From assembly GCA_030616775.1 (NCBI GenBank), contig JAUWWQ010000010.1:34588-98587 (forward strand): 64,000 nucleotides of DNA, given 5' to 3'. A model generated the notes under the pieces. That model ran no database searches. It was given only the letters and a program-made list of their open reading frames with translations, and was not told where the DNA came from. The number at the start of each line of letters is the position of its first letter. The stretch's first letter is position 1. The DNA is from Planctomycetota bacterium (GTDB lineage Bacteria; Planctomycetota; Phycisphaerae; UBA1845). Positions 16,109 through 25,478 of the stretch are shown in pieces. The position numbers were made by a program, and so were the translations under genes.

Positions 16109-17359
16109 ATGAGTGACGATGTGTCGTTGGCTGAGTACCGTGGTGCCATGATCGACGTTGACGAAGCGTACAAGGTCCTTTTTGCAAATATCAAACCCCT
16201 TGGGACCGAGCAGGTCCCATTGGAGGCTGCCCTATATCGCACACTTGCTGCGCCGGTGCGCTGTGACGTGGACTTTCCGCCGTTTGACAAGTCCGCGATG
16301 GATGGCTACGCGATCCGAGCCGCAGATGTTGCATCCGCACCGGTAACACTGAAGGTTGTGGGGCAGATTGCAGCCGGCAGCATCTCGGAGAAGGCCCTCA
16401 CATCCGGCGGAGCCATGCAGATCAACACCGGCGCGCCGATGCCACCAGGGGCTGACGCGGTCGTTCGTGTCGAACTAACCAAGCTGACCGGGTCAGGTGA
16501 GGCGGTCTTGATCCGCGAGTCAGTCCCGCCGGGCAAGTTTATTACCCCGCGGGCAACGTACACATCGGCCGGGCAGACTGTGCTGGAGGCCGGCACCCGG
16601 ATGACACCGCTTGCGATCGGCTCGGCGGCGACGGCAGGTGCCACCCGCGTAACAGTGTATCGCCGTCCGAAGGCGGCGATTCTGGCGACAGGAGACGAAC
16701 TCGTCGAGATCGATCGGAGGCCCGTCGGTGCCCAGATCCGCGATTCTAATCGACATCTGCTTGCGGCGTTGATCACGTCCGCGCATGCCGAGCCCGTAGC
16801 TCTAACCACGGCACGCGACGATCGGGAGTCACTGCGCGAGCAGATCCTCGCGGGGTACAGATCGGATGTGCTATGCATCACCGGCGGGGTATCGATGGGC
16901 GCCTTCGACTTCGTACCTGAGGTTCTGGAGGCCTGTGGTGCCAGATTTCATATTCGCAAAATGGCGATCAAACCGGGGCGGCCCACGATCTTCGCAACAT
17001 CTCCCACCGGGACGCTGATCTTCGGGCTGCCGGGCAATCCAGCCAGCGCATTTGTGGGTTTTGAGCTGCTGGTCAGGCCGGCTCTTGGGGCGTTGGAGGG
17101 CCGCCCGGGTGCGGTGCCGCGAGGCGTGCGAGCGACGCTTCGTGGATCCGTCCAATCAACCACCAATCGTCGCGCCTATGTGCCGGCGCGGGCCTTCGTC
17201 GGTGACGATGGTGAGAGGGTGGTGGAGACGTTATCCTGGCATGGATCCGGGGATTCATTCGGCATGGCCGCGGCGAATGCCCTTATCGTCCAGCCGCCAG
17301 AGATGGACGCGGCGACGAGCGGGGCAGACGTTTCGATCCTCTTGCTTGACCGGACGTGA
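16109..17359 (+). CDS. moeA: Molybdopterin molybdenumtransferase MoeA
   Basis: 416 residues. Full MoeA layout: N-terminal FPPFDKSAMDGYAIRAAD, the central MPTb fold with ILATGDELVEIDRRPVGAQIRDSN and CITGGVSMGAFDFV, KPGRPTIFATSPTG and LPGNPASAFVGFELLVRP, then a C-terminal beta domain. It inserts molybdate into adenylated molybdopterin. No other molybdenum-cofactor gene is adjacent. The first ATG directly follows a mini inverted-repeat element and has no ribosome site; the in-frame ATG at 16148 (MIDVDEAYKV) may be the ancestral start. Confidence 0.95.
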   Translation: MSDDVSLAEYRGAMIDVDEAYKVLFANIKPLGTEQVPLEAALYRTLAAPVRCDVDFPPFDKSAMDGYAIRAADVASAPVTLKVVGQIAAGSISEKALTSGGAMQINTGAPMPPGADAVVRVELTKLTGSGEAVLIRESVPPGKFITPRATYTSAGQTVLEAGTRMTPLAIGSAATAGATRVTVYRRPKAAILATGDELVEIDRRPVGAQIRDSNRHLLAALITSAHAEPVALTTARDDRESLREQILAGYRSDVLCITGGVSMGAFDFVPEVLEACGARFHIRKMAIKPGRPTIFATSPTGTLIFGLPGNPASAFVGFELLVRPALGALEGRPGAVPRGVRATLRGSVQSTTNRRAYVPARAFVGDDGERVVETLSWHGSGDSFGMAAANALIVQPPEMDAATSGADVSILLLDRT

Positions 17360-17405
17360 TGCTCACGGTCGAGCTCATACCGGTTATCCTTAGGGTAGGT
17401 ACCCG

Positions 17406-19175
17406 TTGAATCGGCAGGCGCGTTTGACTGGAACTGAAAACCGCGACGAGCGATCTCGCTTCGCCGTCAAAGCCGGGCTTACCATCGAGACTCATCGGGC
17501 GATGGTGCTGCTATCGCTGTCGTCACTTTTCCTGATGAGCCTGATCTTTGCCCCGATCGGGTTGTGGCCTTTATCGTTTGTGTGTCTTGTTCCGTGGCTG
17601 ATCCTCGTCGGTGGAGCGAGTCGGGCGCCGCGGGTCTATTTCCATAGCTACATGCTTGGCCTGGCGTTTTTTCTGCTCAACATGCGTTGGCTATCTACGG
17701 CGACAGGTTTTGGGTATCTGGCACTTTCGGTCTACCTGGCCTGTTACTTTCCGCTGGTTGCGTGTCCGGTGCGGCACGTGGTTCGCCGTCGGCGGTGGCC
17801 GCTAGCGTTGGCCCTGCCACTTGTCTGGACCGGCAGCGAAATGTTGCGCGCCGTGGTGCTCTCGGGGTTTCCCTGGTTTTTCCTGTCTCACAGTCTCCAT
17901 GGGGTGCTGACGCTCATTCAAGTGAGCGATCTGGTCGGTGCGTACGGTGTGAGCTTCATGGTAGCAGCTATCAACGGTGCGATTGCCGATGTGGTCTTCG
18001 CAACGATTGTGTCGCGCCGGGCGGAGCACTCGGGGTCTGGTGTGCGAGGCGTTCGGTTCAGCCTTATCTTTGCCGCGGCCCTGGTGATCTGTGTCGTGAT
18101 CTACGGTCAGGTGCAGTTGCATCGCAACACAACGACCGATGGGCCCAAGATAGCTATCATTCAAGGCGATTACATCGACACAGTCTACCGCCAGCGAGTC
18201 AAAGACCATGACCGGGCAACCCCCGAGGAGAGGATGCACACCTATCTTTCGATGCTCCGGGCGAGCACCGCTGAGAAACCTGATCTGTATCTTCTGCCCG
18301 AGACGCCTTGGATCATGTATCTCAATCCGGAGGTCCGGGATTTTATCCCGCTTGCTCGGGCCAGTTTTGCTGCGTTGCAGGAACATTCCTCTCGGAACAA
18401 CGGCGTGGTGGTCACGGGGAGTGCCACGCGAATCCCGACACCTTATGACCTTTTGACCGAGGAGCGGCGGTACAACTCAGCGACGGTGTTTCAGCCGGAG
18501 GGCTCCGAACCGCAGCGCTATGACAAAGTTCACCTGGTCTACTTCGGCGAGATCGTGCCGTTTCGCTTCGGCCGGCTCCGATTCCTCTACTTCTGGCTCA
18601 ACTGGATCATGCCGTTCAGCGGCCCGGATGGGGACTTTGAGTACTCGTCGACCCCGGGGAGCGGGTTTCACCACTTCAGCTTCCAGGCCCCGTCGCAGGG
18701 CGGACAACGTTATCGCTTCGGTATTCCCATCTGCTACGAAGACGTGATGCCATATATCAGCCGTGAGTTTGTCTGTGGGGGGTCGAATGAGAAACGGGTT
18801 GATTTCCTGTTGAATATCAGCAACGACGGATGGTTCGGGCGTGGGATCCGGCAGTGGCGCCCCCAGCAGTGGCAGCATCTGGCCATCTGCGTGTTTCGAG
18901 CAGTCGAAAACCGCGTCGGGATCGCCCGGGCAGTCAACACCGGCATTAGCGGTTTTATTCAGCCCAACGGCCGGGTGCATGACCTGATTGCCGGGAATCC
19001 GTCGACGCCGTGGCCGGGGGAGTGCGGCATTGTGGCGGCCAACGTGGGAGTTGACTCGCGGTTTACCGTCTATTCACGCTACGGTGACTGGTTTGCGTGG
19101 GGTTGTGCCCTGATGTGGCTTGTGCTGTTTATCGACTACTGGATCGTTCGGGCACGAACCCACAGCGACGAGTGA
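17406..19175 (+). CDS. lnt: Apolipoprotein N-acyltransferase
   Basis: 589 residues from TTG; ATG at 17502 is an alternative just before the first membrane helix. The N-terminal half has six to seven membrane segments. The C-terminal half is a nitrilase domain with the catalytic triad Glu299 (LLPETPW), Lys374 (YDKVHLVYFGE) and Cys443 (PICYEDV), followed by LLNISNDGWFG and RAVENRVGIARAVNTG. It adds the third acyl chain to lipoproteins in the inner membrane, which fits the many lipoproteins here. The HEAT-repeat lipoprotein follows 17 bp later, so the two may be co-transcribed. Confidence 0.95.
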   Translation: MNRQARLTGTENRDERSRFAVKAGLTIETHRAMVLLSLSSLFLMSLIFAPIGLWPLSFVCLVPWLILVGGASRAPRVYFHSYMLGLAFFLLNMRWLSTATGFGYLALSVYLACYFPLVACPVRHVVRRRRWPLALALPLVWTGSEMLRAVVLSGFPWFFLSHSLHGVLTLIQVSDLVGAYGVSFMVAAINGAIADVVFATIVSRRAEHSGSGVRGVRFSLIFAAALVICVVIYGQVQLHRNTTTDGPKIAIIQGDYIDTVYRQRVKDHDRATPEERMHTYLSMLRASTAEKPDLYLLPETPWIMYLNPEVRDFIPLARASFAALQEHSSRNNGVVVTGSATRIPTPYDLLTEERRYNSATVFQPEGSEPQRYDKVHLVYFGEIVPFRFGRLRFLYFWLNWIMPFSGPDGDFEYSSTPGSGFHHFSFQAPSQGGQRYRFGIPICYEDVMPYISREFVCGGSNEKRVDFLLNISNDGWFGRGIRQWRPQQWQHLAICVFRAVENRVGIARAVNTGISGFIQPNGRVHDLIAGNPSTPWPGECGIVAANVGVDSRFTVYSRYGDWFAWGCALMWLVLFIDYWIVRARTHSDE

Positions 19176-19192
19176 GGCGCTGAGATCCGTTC

Positions 19193-20338
19193 ATGGTACA
19201 TGGTTTGAGCAAGCTGGTGCCGTTTTCAGCAGCGGAGTCGCGCGGCCCGTGGAGCGGCCGGCCCCTGTGCCGACCGTGGAGGGCTTCGCTGCGGAAAATC
19301 CTCCCACTGGAGACGGTGCCAGTCGGACTCTTGCTATTGACGATTACGGCGGGTTGCGCCCAACCGCACAAGGCGGATAATGACCTCAATCGCATGACAC
19401 TTAAGCGACGCGCGATGGAGTGTCTGACGGCGGCGATCCGGTACCAGGCCAACCCCGTGGTTCGCGTCGAGGCGGTGGAGGCTTTGGAATCGAGCGGATG
19501 CAACGAAGGACTGCCCTGGATCCGTGCCGCCCTTCTGGACGACCATCCTGCGGTTCGGTTTGCGGCATGCGTCGCCGTCGGCCGCTGCGTCGATCCGGTG
19601 GCCTTGGAAAGCGTGCGAAAATGTGTCGATGACCATGACGCCAGTGTCCAAGTTGCGGCACTCTTTGCCCTGCACCATCTCGGGCAGACCTGGCAGACGG
19701 GGCGGATCCCCACGTATCTCCTGAATCACGATGATGTGACTGTTCGGCGCAACGCGGCGCTGATTCTCGGTTTGCTGGACGAACCCGGTGCGGTCAAGGT
19801 ATTGGCCCGGGCCATGCGGGATCGCGACGCCGGGGTGCGGCAGCATGCCCTCGAGGCCATGGCCCGGTTCGGCAACCGCGAGGCCAGGCAAGAGCTGGCG
19901 TTCATGACCAACGCGGGCATCGGTTCCGAGGAAGTCTTTGCGATAGGGGCGCTGGCCCAGACCGGGGACCCCGTGTACCTGGAGACATTTCGGTACAAGC
20001 TGGCCACGGCCACGCACCTGGAGACGCGTCTTGCAGCGGCCCGCGGACTGGGACGTCTGGGGTCGGATGAGGGGTTCGAGACGGCGCTTAAAGCTCTTCG
20101 GACAAGAAAACCGCTGATTAACGATCCCAATGATCCCCCCGCGGGACAGATTCTGCGGGTCAGGCAAATGGCTGCCGCGGCGCTAGGCGTGATCGGGCGG
20201 TCCGAGGCGCTACCGGCACTTGGGGAGTTGATGGAGGATCCGGCCGACCCGCGCGTCCAGGTATCGGCAGCCCGGGCGATTTTGGAGATTCTTGAGGCGG
20301 ATCGCGAACGGGCCTTGCCGTTTGGGCCCGCCGAGTAA
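19193..20338 (+). CDS. HEAT-repeat lipoprotein
   Basis: About 330 residues of HEAT-like helical repeats follow a lipoprotein signal (VPVGLLLLTITAGC). The repeats recur every ~30-37 residues, e.g. NPVVRVEAVEALESSG, HPAVRFAACVAVGRC, DVTVRRNAALILGLL, DAGVRQHALEAMARFG and DPRVQVSAARAILEIL. Such scaffolds bind partner proteins; no enzyme motif is present. The true start is unclear: the first ~35 codons cross a dispersed GCGGCCGGCCCC hairpin, so the natural start may have been replaced by repeat sequence. A GTG just before PVGLLLL is another candidate. Confidence 0.8.
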   Translation: MVHGLSKLVPFSAAESRGPWSGRPLCRPWRASLRKILPLETVPVGLLLLTITAGCAQPHKADNDLNRMTLKRRAMECLTAAIRYQANPVVRVEAVEALESSGCNEGLPWIRAALLDDHPAVRFAACVAVGRCVDPVALESVRKCVDDHDASVQVAALFALHHLGQTWQTGRIPTYLLNHDDVTVRRNAALILGLLDEPGAVKVLARAMRDRDAGVRQHALEAMARFGNREARQELAFMTNAGIGSEEVFAIGALAQTGDPVYLETFRYKLATATHLETRLAAARGLGRLGSDEGFETALKALRTRKPLINDPNDPPAGQILRVRQMAAAALGVIGRSEALPALGELMEDPADPRVQVSAARAILEILEADRERALPFGPAE

Positions 20339-20400
20339 TCCAGCAACGCCTTGCGGAGCCCTGTGGGACCGACATATCAGTCGGTCAGCAGGCCGGCTAG
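20339..20400. repeat. GACCGAC...GTCGGTC palindrome after the HEAT-repeat gene
   Basis: TGGGACCGACATATCAGTCG and the following GTC form a hairpin just downstream of the stop codon. A relative (GGCCGACTTTTCAGTCGGTC) occurs at about 48326. It could act as a transcription stop but lacks a T-run. Confidence 0.45.
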
Positions 20401-20523
20401 TACGGCGTTTCATGAATAGTACGACGATGATCCTTCGCCGAGCCGCGGGCTTCAGCCCGCGCGGACGTCCGCGCAAGCTGAAGCATGCGGCTCAGATAGT
20501 CGCGAGATTTGCGAAACACGGTA
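20401..20523. mobile_element. Miniature inverted-repeat element, copy C1
   Basis: Left end TACGGCGTTTCATGAATAGT (preceded by CTAG), right end TTGCGAAACACGGTA. The interior is of the CCGCGGGCTTCAGCCCGCG / GCTGAAGCATGCGGCTC type, different from copies A and B but between the same ends. It is joined almost head-to-tail to copy C2. Confidence 0.65.
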
Positions 20524-20525
20524 CT

Positions 20526-20660
20526 GGACCGTGTTTCACAAGTAATACGACTATACGCTGTGCCGAGAGTCCTTACTGGGCACTGCCGGAGGACCGAGAA
20601 AGGATTCTCGGTCCAGCAATCTCCAGCGAGGATAGTCGCGTATTTTAAGAAATACGGTAC
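20526..20660. mobile_element. Miniature inverted-repeat element, copy C2
   Basis: Left end ACCGTGTTTCACAAGTAATA, right end TTTTAAGAAATACGGTAC. The interior has the GAGGACCGAGAAAGGATTCTC hairpin module. Two differently filled elements side by side suggest either a double insertion or recombination between elements. The mreD start lies 55 bp further on. Confidence 0.65.
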
Positions 20661-20714
20661 AAGGAAACCTATTTCCTACGGCTTTGACAAGGGTTTTTAG
20701 GCAAACGGTACACG

Positions 20715-21257
20715 ATGCAATGGCTTTCGTTCATTCTCTTGGCTGCCACTGCTCTGACGCTCCAGTCCGCGATCGCGCCGCGATTTGAACTCTTCGGTGT
20801 TCGTCCGGACTGGCTGTTGGTGATCGTGGTATTTTTTGCCATGCACGCGTCGCCGCGCGATGCCGCCATTGGGGCGTGGATTATCGGCGGGTGTGCGGAT
20901 CTGATGACCATCGAGCGGCTGGGACTTATGGCCCTGACGTACACGCTTGTGGCCGTGGCGGTCACTTCGGTTCGGAACTACGTATTTCGTGACCAGGCGC
21001 TCACGCAGTTTCTTCTCACCTTGGTGGTGTCCGTGCTGGTTCGTTTGGCATGGACCGTCTATTCTCGCCTATTGCATGACCCTGGGGGGGCGCTTTTCGT
21101 TGATCTTGTGCTGGAGGTTGTGATAGCTTCCGTCTACACGGCCGTGTGGGCGCCGCTCTTACACAAAGGGCTGCTGCGTATGTCTCGGACATTTGGCCTG
21201 GCGCGACCGCGGTACACTTATGCCGGGCAGCAGCGAATGGGAACCACCGGTGTTTGA
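20715..21257 (+). CDS. mreD: Rod shape-determining protein MreD
   Basis: 180 residues and five to six membrane segments (FILLAATALTLQSAIAPRF, WLLVIVVFFAMHASPRDAAIGAWIIGGCADLM, ALTYTLVAVAVTSV, QFLLTLVVSVLVRLAW, VDLVLEVVIASVYTAVWAP). The pattern RPDWLLVIVVFFA...GAWIIGGCADL is typical of MreD. It helps organise the elongation machinery with MreB/MreC, which are not in the window. It overlaps the start of the PBP2 gene by 38 bp, forming the first gene of a mreD-mrdA-rodA operon. Confidence 0.88.
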   Translation: MQWLSFILLAATALTLQSAIAPRFELFGVRPDWLLVIVVFFAMHASPRDAAIGAWIIGGCADLMTIERLGLMALTYTLVAVAVTSVRNYVFRDQALTQFLLTLVVSVLVRLAWTVYSRLLHDPGGALFVDLVLEVVIASVYTAVWAPLLHKGLLRMSRTFGLARPRYTYAGQQRMGTTGV

Positions 21258-23457
21258 ACGACGTCTAAAGGTGTTGCTCGGCCTGTTGGGCGTGGCGTTG
21301 CTTAGCATCGTCGGACGGCTGGGCCAACTCCAGATCGTCCAGGCGGAGTACTATCGCAAGCGGGCCGAACGGTCGCTGAGTTTGACACCAAGGCAGATTC
21401 CCTTTGTTCGGGGCAGCATTCTGGATCGCACCGGCGAGGTGCTTGTGCGTGACGAACCCTGCTGGGGTCTGGCGGTCGACTATAGTGTCATCGCTGCCGA
21501 CGTAGGGGATCAACCCGCCGCAATTAAACGCCACATCAAGCGTTGGAAACGCGCCCGTCGATACCCGGACGCGACTACCGACCAGGAGATCGAACAAGCA
21601 TTTCGCGATGAGGTCGCGGCGATGTGGGCCGACATGGCGGAGTTTGCGGCCGGTCTGCGATCGGTTCCCGCGGAGGGACCTCGCCTACATGCCTGGGACA
21701 TCTACGATCAGGTTGTGCGTATTCGCAGGGTGGTGGCCGACTACCGTGGCTTTGACACCCCGGTTGCCGAGGAAACGATTGCCCACGCGGTCGTCACCGA
21801 TCTTACTTCCGACGAACAAATATCTGCCCGGGAACGTTTCGCGCATTTCCCCTGGGTTCACGTAGAACCGGCCTCGACGCGCAAGTTTATGGAAGACGCG
21901 GAGTCGTTTGCACACCTGTTGGGACGGCTGGGCAGGGTCGACGCCAGGCACGTGGCCAATGACCCCAACGCCGACGACCCTTTCGCCAAGTATCGCGCCG
22001 ATGAACGCGTGGGCATTACCGGCGTGGAGTACGCAGCCGAACAAATCCTGCGTGGACGGCGAGGGCAGGTTTCCCAGGACCGTCAAGGCAACCTGGTCGA
22101 GGAGGGGTTCATAGAGGCCGAGGACGGTAAGGATGTGACGCTGACCATTCACGCCGATCTTCAGCGCCGGCTTTACTGGATGTTGGGGCAGGCGGTCGAA
22201 GCGATTCCGGAGTCTTCCGGAGGTGTGATTGTCGTGCTCGACGTCATAAGTCGCGAAGTGCTCGCGCTGGTATCCTATCCCTCCTACGATCCAAACGGGT
22301 TTGATCAGCTTTATCCGGCGCTTCGTGATGATACCGACCATTTGCCGCTCCGGTTTCGCGCCGTCTCCAACCACTATGCCCCCGGGTCGACGGTCAAGCC
22401 GCTAACCTGCCTGGCCGGACTCATGAACGGGACGATCACGCTCGATACGCGTCAGATATGTACAGGTTACCTGTTTGACGACGTGAGGGATCGGTGGCGA
22501 TGCTGGAAGATACATGGAACGAATCAGCGAAAGGCCCACAGGTCCGTGAATGTAGTCGAGGCCCTCACCGGAAGCTGCAACGTTTTCATGTACCGACTCG
22601 GTGAAATGCTCGGTGCCGATGGGCTTTGCAGCGTGTTCGATATGGTGGGGATCGGAAGATACTCCGGGATCGGCTTGCGCGAGGAAACCAAGGGGATCAA
22701 TCCCACACCGAGCTGGCTGATGGCGCACAAGAACATTCGGGCCACGCCGGGCACCGCGCGGCTCTTTGCCATCGGGCAGGGTGAGCTTTCGATGACACCT
22801 CTCCAAGTGGCTAATCTGATGGCGACCTATGCTAACGGCCGATACCGCCACGTCACGCTGATTCGATCTGATACCCCGACGCCGGAATGGATCATTCCGG
22901 CCACACCTGAGCAATGGGCGGCGATTCGCCGTGGCATTTACGGCGTCGTCAATGATCCCGAGGGAACAGCCTACCGGTATGCCCATTTCGAGCATGATCG
23001 CTGGGCGCTCTGCGGCAAGACTGGAAGTGCCACCGCCCACCCTTGGCCGACTTCGTATAAGATTCCCTACGTTGATCAGGATGGTGTCGAGCAGTTGGCC
23101 CTTGTGCGCACGGGCACCAGAGGCGCGGCTATTAAACGGTTCGTCGCCGGCCATCCCCAGGCAGTGTTCGACCCGGCCAAGGTTGAGGTTGCCTCCCGTT
23201 GGCCACGTCATCCACCGCCGCCCGGCGAGGACTACTCGCACGCCTGGTTCGATGGGTATCTCCAGGCGCTGGATGTAGCAGGCCTGCCGGATTGGTCGCG
23301 TACACCGCGCCTGGCATTTGCGGTGTTAGTCGAGTATGGAGGTAGCGGAGGCCGAACGGCCGGGCCGCTTGCCAAGGCCGTCGTAGCTGAACTGTTGGAC
23401 GTCTTCGGCCCCGCTTTGGATATCGACGCTTACACTGTCGGACAGGCACGCCGGTGA
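21220..23457 (+). CDS. mrdA: Penicillin-binding protein 2 (elongation transpeptidase)
   Basis: 745 residues from the ATG at 21220, inside mreD. There is one N-terminal membrane helix (VLLGLLGVALLSIVGRLGQL), then the dimerisation region with PFVRGSILDRTGEVL, and the transpeptidase domain. Active-site motifs: SxxK at Ser390 (APGSTVKP), SxN at Ser452 (GSCNVFMY) and KTG at Lys600 (CGKTGSATAHP). It crosslinks peptidoglycan during lateral growth, with RodA as glycosyltransferase. The region between helix and transpeptidase is long and charged. Peptidoglycan genes fit the view that planctomycetes keep a wall. Confidence 0.93.
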   Translation: MPGSSEWEPPVFERRLKVLLGLLGVALLSIVGRLGQLQIVQAEYYRKRAERSLSLTPRQIPFVRGSILDRTGEVLVRDEPCWGLAVDYSVIAADVGDQPAAIKRHIKRWKRARRYPDATTDQEIEQAFRDEVAAMWADMAEFAAGLRSVPAEGPRLHAWDIYDQVVRIRRVVADYRGFDTPVAEETIAHAVVTDLTSDEQISARERFAHFPWVHVEPASTRKFMEDAESFAHLLGRLGRVDARHVANDPNADDPFAKYRADERVGITGVEYAAEQILRGRRGQVSQDRQGNLVEEGFIEAEDGKDVTLTIHADLQRRLYWMLGQAVEAIPESSGGVIVVLDVISREVLALVSYPSYDPNGFDQLYPALRDDTDHLPLRFRAVSNHYAPGSTVKPLTCLAGLMNGTITLDTRQICTGYLFDDVRDRWRCWKIHGTNQRKAHRSVNVVEALTGSCNVFMYRLGEMLGADGLCSVFDMVGIGRYSGIGLREETKGINPTPSWLMAHKNIRATPGTARLFAIGQGELSMTPLQVANLMATYANGRYRHVTLIRSDTPTPEWIIPATPEQWAAIRRGIYGVVNDPEGTAYRYAHFEHDRWALCGKTGSATAHPWPTSYKIPYVDQDGVEQLALVRTGTRGAAIKRFVAGHPQAVFDPAKVEVASRWPRHPPPPGEDYSHAWFDGYLQALDVAGLPDWSRTPRLAFAVLVEYGGSGGRTAGPLAKAVVAELLDVFGPALDIDAYTVGQARR

Positions 23458-24818
23458 AACGAGCAACGCTGGACCTGACGCAGCCCGGATGGATCATCCT
23501 GGGTGTGATCTCCGTGCTGGTGGCCATTGGGGTAGCCAGCATCTATGTGACAGATACGCATTACACTCGTGGTCACGACGGACCTTTCAATGCAGGCAAG
23601 CAGTGTGTGCGCGTACTGGTTAGCCTGGCGTTAGCGGCGGTCGTCGTGAGAATCGGATATCAGCGCATCGCACGCTATGCCTATGAGATCTTCTTCATAA
23701 TCCTCGCGCTTTTGGTGCCGCTGTTGCTGGCCAGGCTCTTTCATAGCAGCTTCGGCGGCCTGACGGCACCGCGCAACGGCGTGTACCGATGGCTTCACCT
23801 GCCGGGCTTTCCGCTGCAACCTTCCGAACTGATGAAGGTTGCCTATGTGCTCGCGCTTGCATGGTATCTACGCTATGGGAAGAACTACCGAACGTTCAAG
23901 GGGCTTTTGCTTCCGGTGGCGATATCTATAGTGCCGCTGGGACTGATCCTGTTCGAACCGGACCTGGGGACGGCGCTGCTCTTGCTTCCGGTGCTGCTTT
24001 TCATGCTGTTTATGGCGGGTGCCAAAATACGGCACTTGCTTATTATCATCATGATCGGCCTTGCCGGAGCGCCCGTTGCCTGGCGGCAGATCAAGGGATA
24101 CCAGCGAGCCCGCGTAACCGCGGTGCTGCTGCAATCTGACCGGGTGCGCCAGGCGGTGATCGACGACCAGGAGACCTACGGTTTTCTGGCCAGTAAGCGA
24201 CAAGCAATGGAATGGGCGGCCAGCTCGGGCTATCAGCTCGTGCATTCAAAAAATGCCATCGGAAGCGGCGGTGCGTTTGGCGAGGGTTGGGGCGATGGCG
24301 TGTATGTGTGCAGTGCGTTGTTGCCTGACCGGCACAACGATTTCGTATTTTCCATCATCGGACATCAATGGGGGCTGGTTGGGTGCCTGCTGATCCTTGC
24401 CTGTTATCTGGTGATAGTGCTGTCGGGCGTGCGGATCGCTGCGGCGACAGCGGACCCCTTCGGCCGGCTGCTTGCCGTGGGCATTGTCAGCTTGATCGCG
24501 ACACAGGTCACCATCAATGTTGGAATGACTGTAGGCTTGATGCCCATTACGGGGATGACACTTCCGTTTGTGTCTTACGGCGGCAGCAGTATGTTGACCA
24601 ACTTTGTGGCGGTGGCACTTCTTATCAGCGTTTCGCGGAACCGGCCGTTCTTGCTGGCCACCAGACCCTTCGAGTTCGCCCGCAAGGAATCCAAGAAGCC
24701 GCACCTCGTGGAGTACGAGGGTGTTGGAAGCGGCATGGACTCGGACGGTCACAGTGCGACACCCGAAGCCGGCGGACCCCGTACGCAACGGAGTAGAGGT
24801 CAGTGTTGTGTTTCATAA
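23454..24818 (+). CDS. rodA: Peptidoglycan glycosyltransferase RodA
   Basis: 454 residues with ten or so membrane segments. SEDS-family motifs: HLPGFPLQPSELMKVAYVLA, LILFEPDLGTALLLLPVLL (with the key Glu/Asp), AIGSGGAFGEGWGDGV, LPDRHNDFVFSIIGHQWG and GMTLPFVSYGGSSML. It polymerises glycan strands from lipid II. It starts in a GTGA overlap with mrdA. The natural C-terminus seems to run on: after the usual end it continues through ~45 polar residues and stops only inside a mini inverted-repeat end (GTGTTTCATAA), so the stop codon comes from that repeat. Confidence 0.95.
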   Translation: MKRATLDLTQPGWIILGVISVLVAIGVASIYVTDTHYTRGHDGPFNAGKQCVRVLVSLALAAVVVRIGYQRIARYAYEIFFIILALLVPLLLARLFHSSFGGLTAPRNGVYRWLHLPGFPLQPSELMKVAYVLALAWYLRYGKNYRTFKGLLLPVAISIVPLGLILFEPDLGTALLLLPVLLFMLFMAGAKIRHLLIIIMIGLAGAPVAWRQIKGYQRARVTAVLLQSDRVRQAVIDDQETYGFLASKRQAMEWAASSGYQLVHSKNAIGSGGAFGEGWGDGVYVCSALLPDRHNDFVFSIIGHQWGLVGCLLILACYLVIVLSGVRIAAATADPFGRLLAVGIVSLIATQVTINVGMTVGLMPITGMTLPFVSYGGSSMLTNFVAVALLISVSRNRPFLLATRPFEFARKESKKPHLVEYEGVGSGMDSDGHSATPEAGGPRTQRSRGQCCVS

Positions 24819-24944
24819 ATGGTGCAGCGACGATCCTGCCCCCAGCCGTGGGCTTTACAGCATTCTCGGTTTTCGTGTAGCGACCCCACAGACAGCCGCA
24901 CATGAAGTTGTAGCGGCCGGCGCCCCTGCCGGCCGTAGTATCAC
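24803..24944. repeat. Partial mini inverted-repeat element (copy D) and hairpin
   Basis: TGTGTTTCATAAATGGTGCA followed by GCGACGATCCTG is the left end of the TACCGTGTTTCA family, but no right end was found before 24960. A GCGGCCGGC...GCCGGCC hairpin lies at 24913-24934. This block supplies the rodA stop codon. Confidence 0.5.
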
Positions 24945-25025
24945 GTAGTATCACAGAATCGTGGCAACTGGCTACGGCCGCTACGGGGGGCGGCCGCTAC
25001 GTAAAAACGAAGCCTGCTGTAGCCC
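24945..25025. repeat. 81-bp direct repeat, left copy (island boundary)
   Basis: Runs from GTAGTATCACAGAATC to CTGCTGTAGCCC and recurs, with only about three differences, at 28583-28663 in the same orientation. It contains CGGCCGCTACG twice, separated by GGGG. The two copies bracket a 3.6-kb accessory segment with a serine recombinase. Confidence 0.75.
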
Positions 25026-25478
25026 GCGCGGACGCCCCCGAAAGGACGCACAAAAATAATCCTGACAACCTTTGTTTTTCCCCACCTTTGTTTTTCCCTT
25101 TGTTTTTCCCAAGGGGACAAAGCTGCAACAGATTGCGGCGTAGCTAACCCAGCGGGATGTTCCCACTAAGACCGGCAAGTCACGGTGGTGGACACATCAG
25201 GCGGTAGCCAGGATTCTCAAGCGGCCTGACCGCCCCTGACTGACACAGCCAAATCCACTGAATAGGGTCCTCGGCGGGACTAAGAGACCTTATGGTGCGC
25301 AAGCAGAATTCGCGTTCCGTCTGGAGTGTGGGCGATCGGTGTCGATGCCGGTGCGGTACCAGACCGATCAGGATGAGTCTTTTTTGTGGCCTGTTTATGG
25401 TGTGGACGTTACCTGGTGAGTTCGACAGCTTCCTTCCCGCGCTTCTTGGCTATGGCAGCGATGACCTGGGGGGTCTAC
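25026..25478. other. Gene-free left part of the island
   Basis: Contains ATAATCCTGACAACCTTTG and three TTTGTTTTTCCC repeats (25070-25112), related to the AAAAGGT.CAGGATT repeats near 28410, 43612 and 44126. No convincing gene was found in the remaining ~350 bp. Confidence 0.4.
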
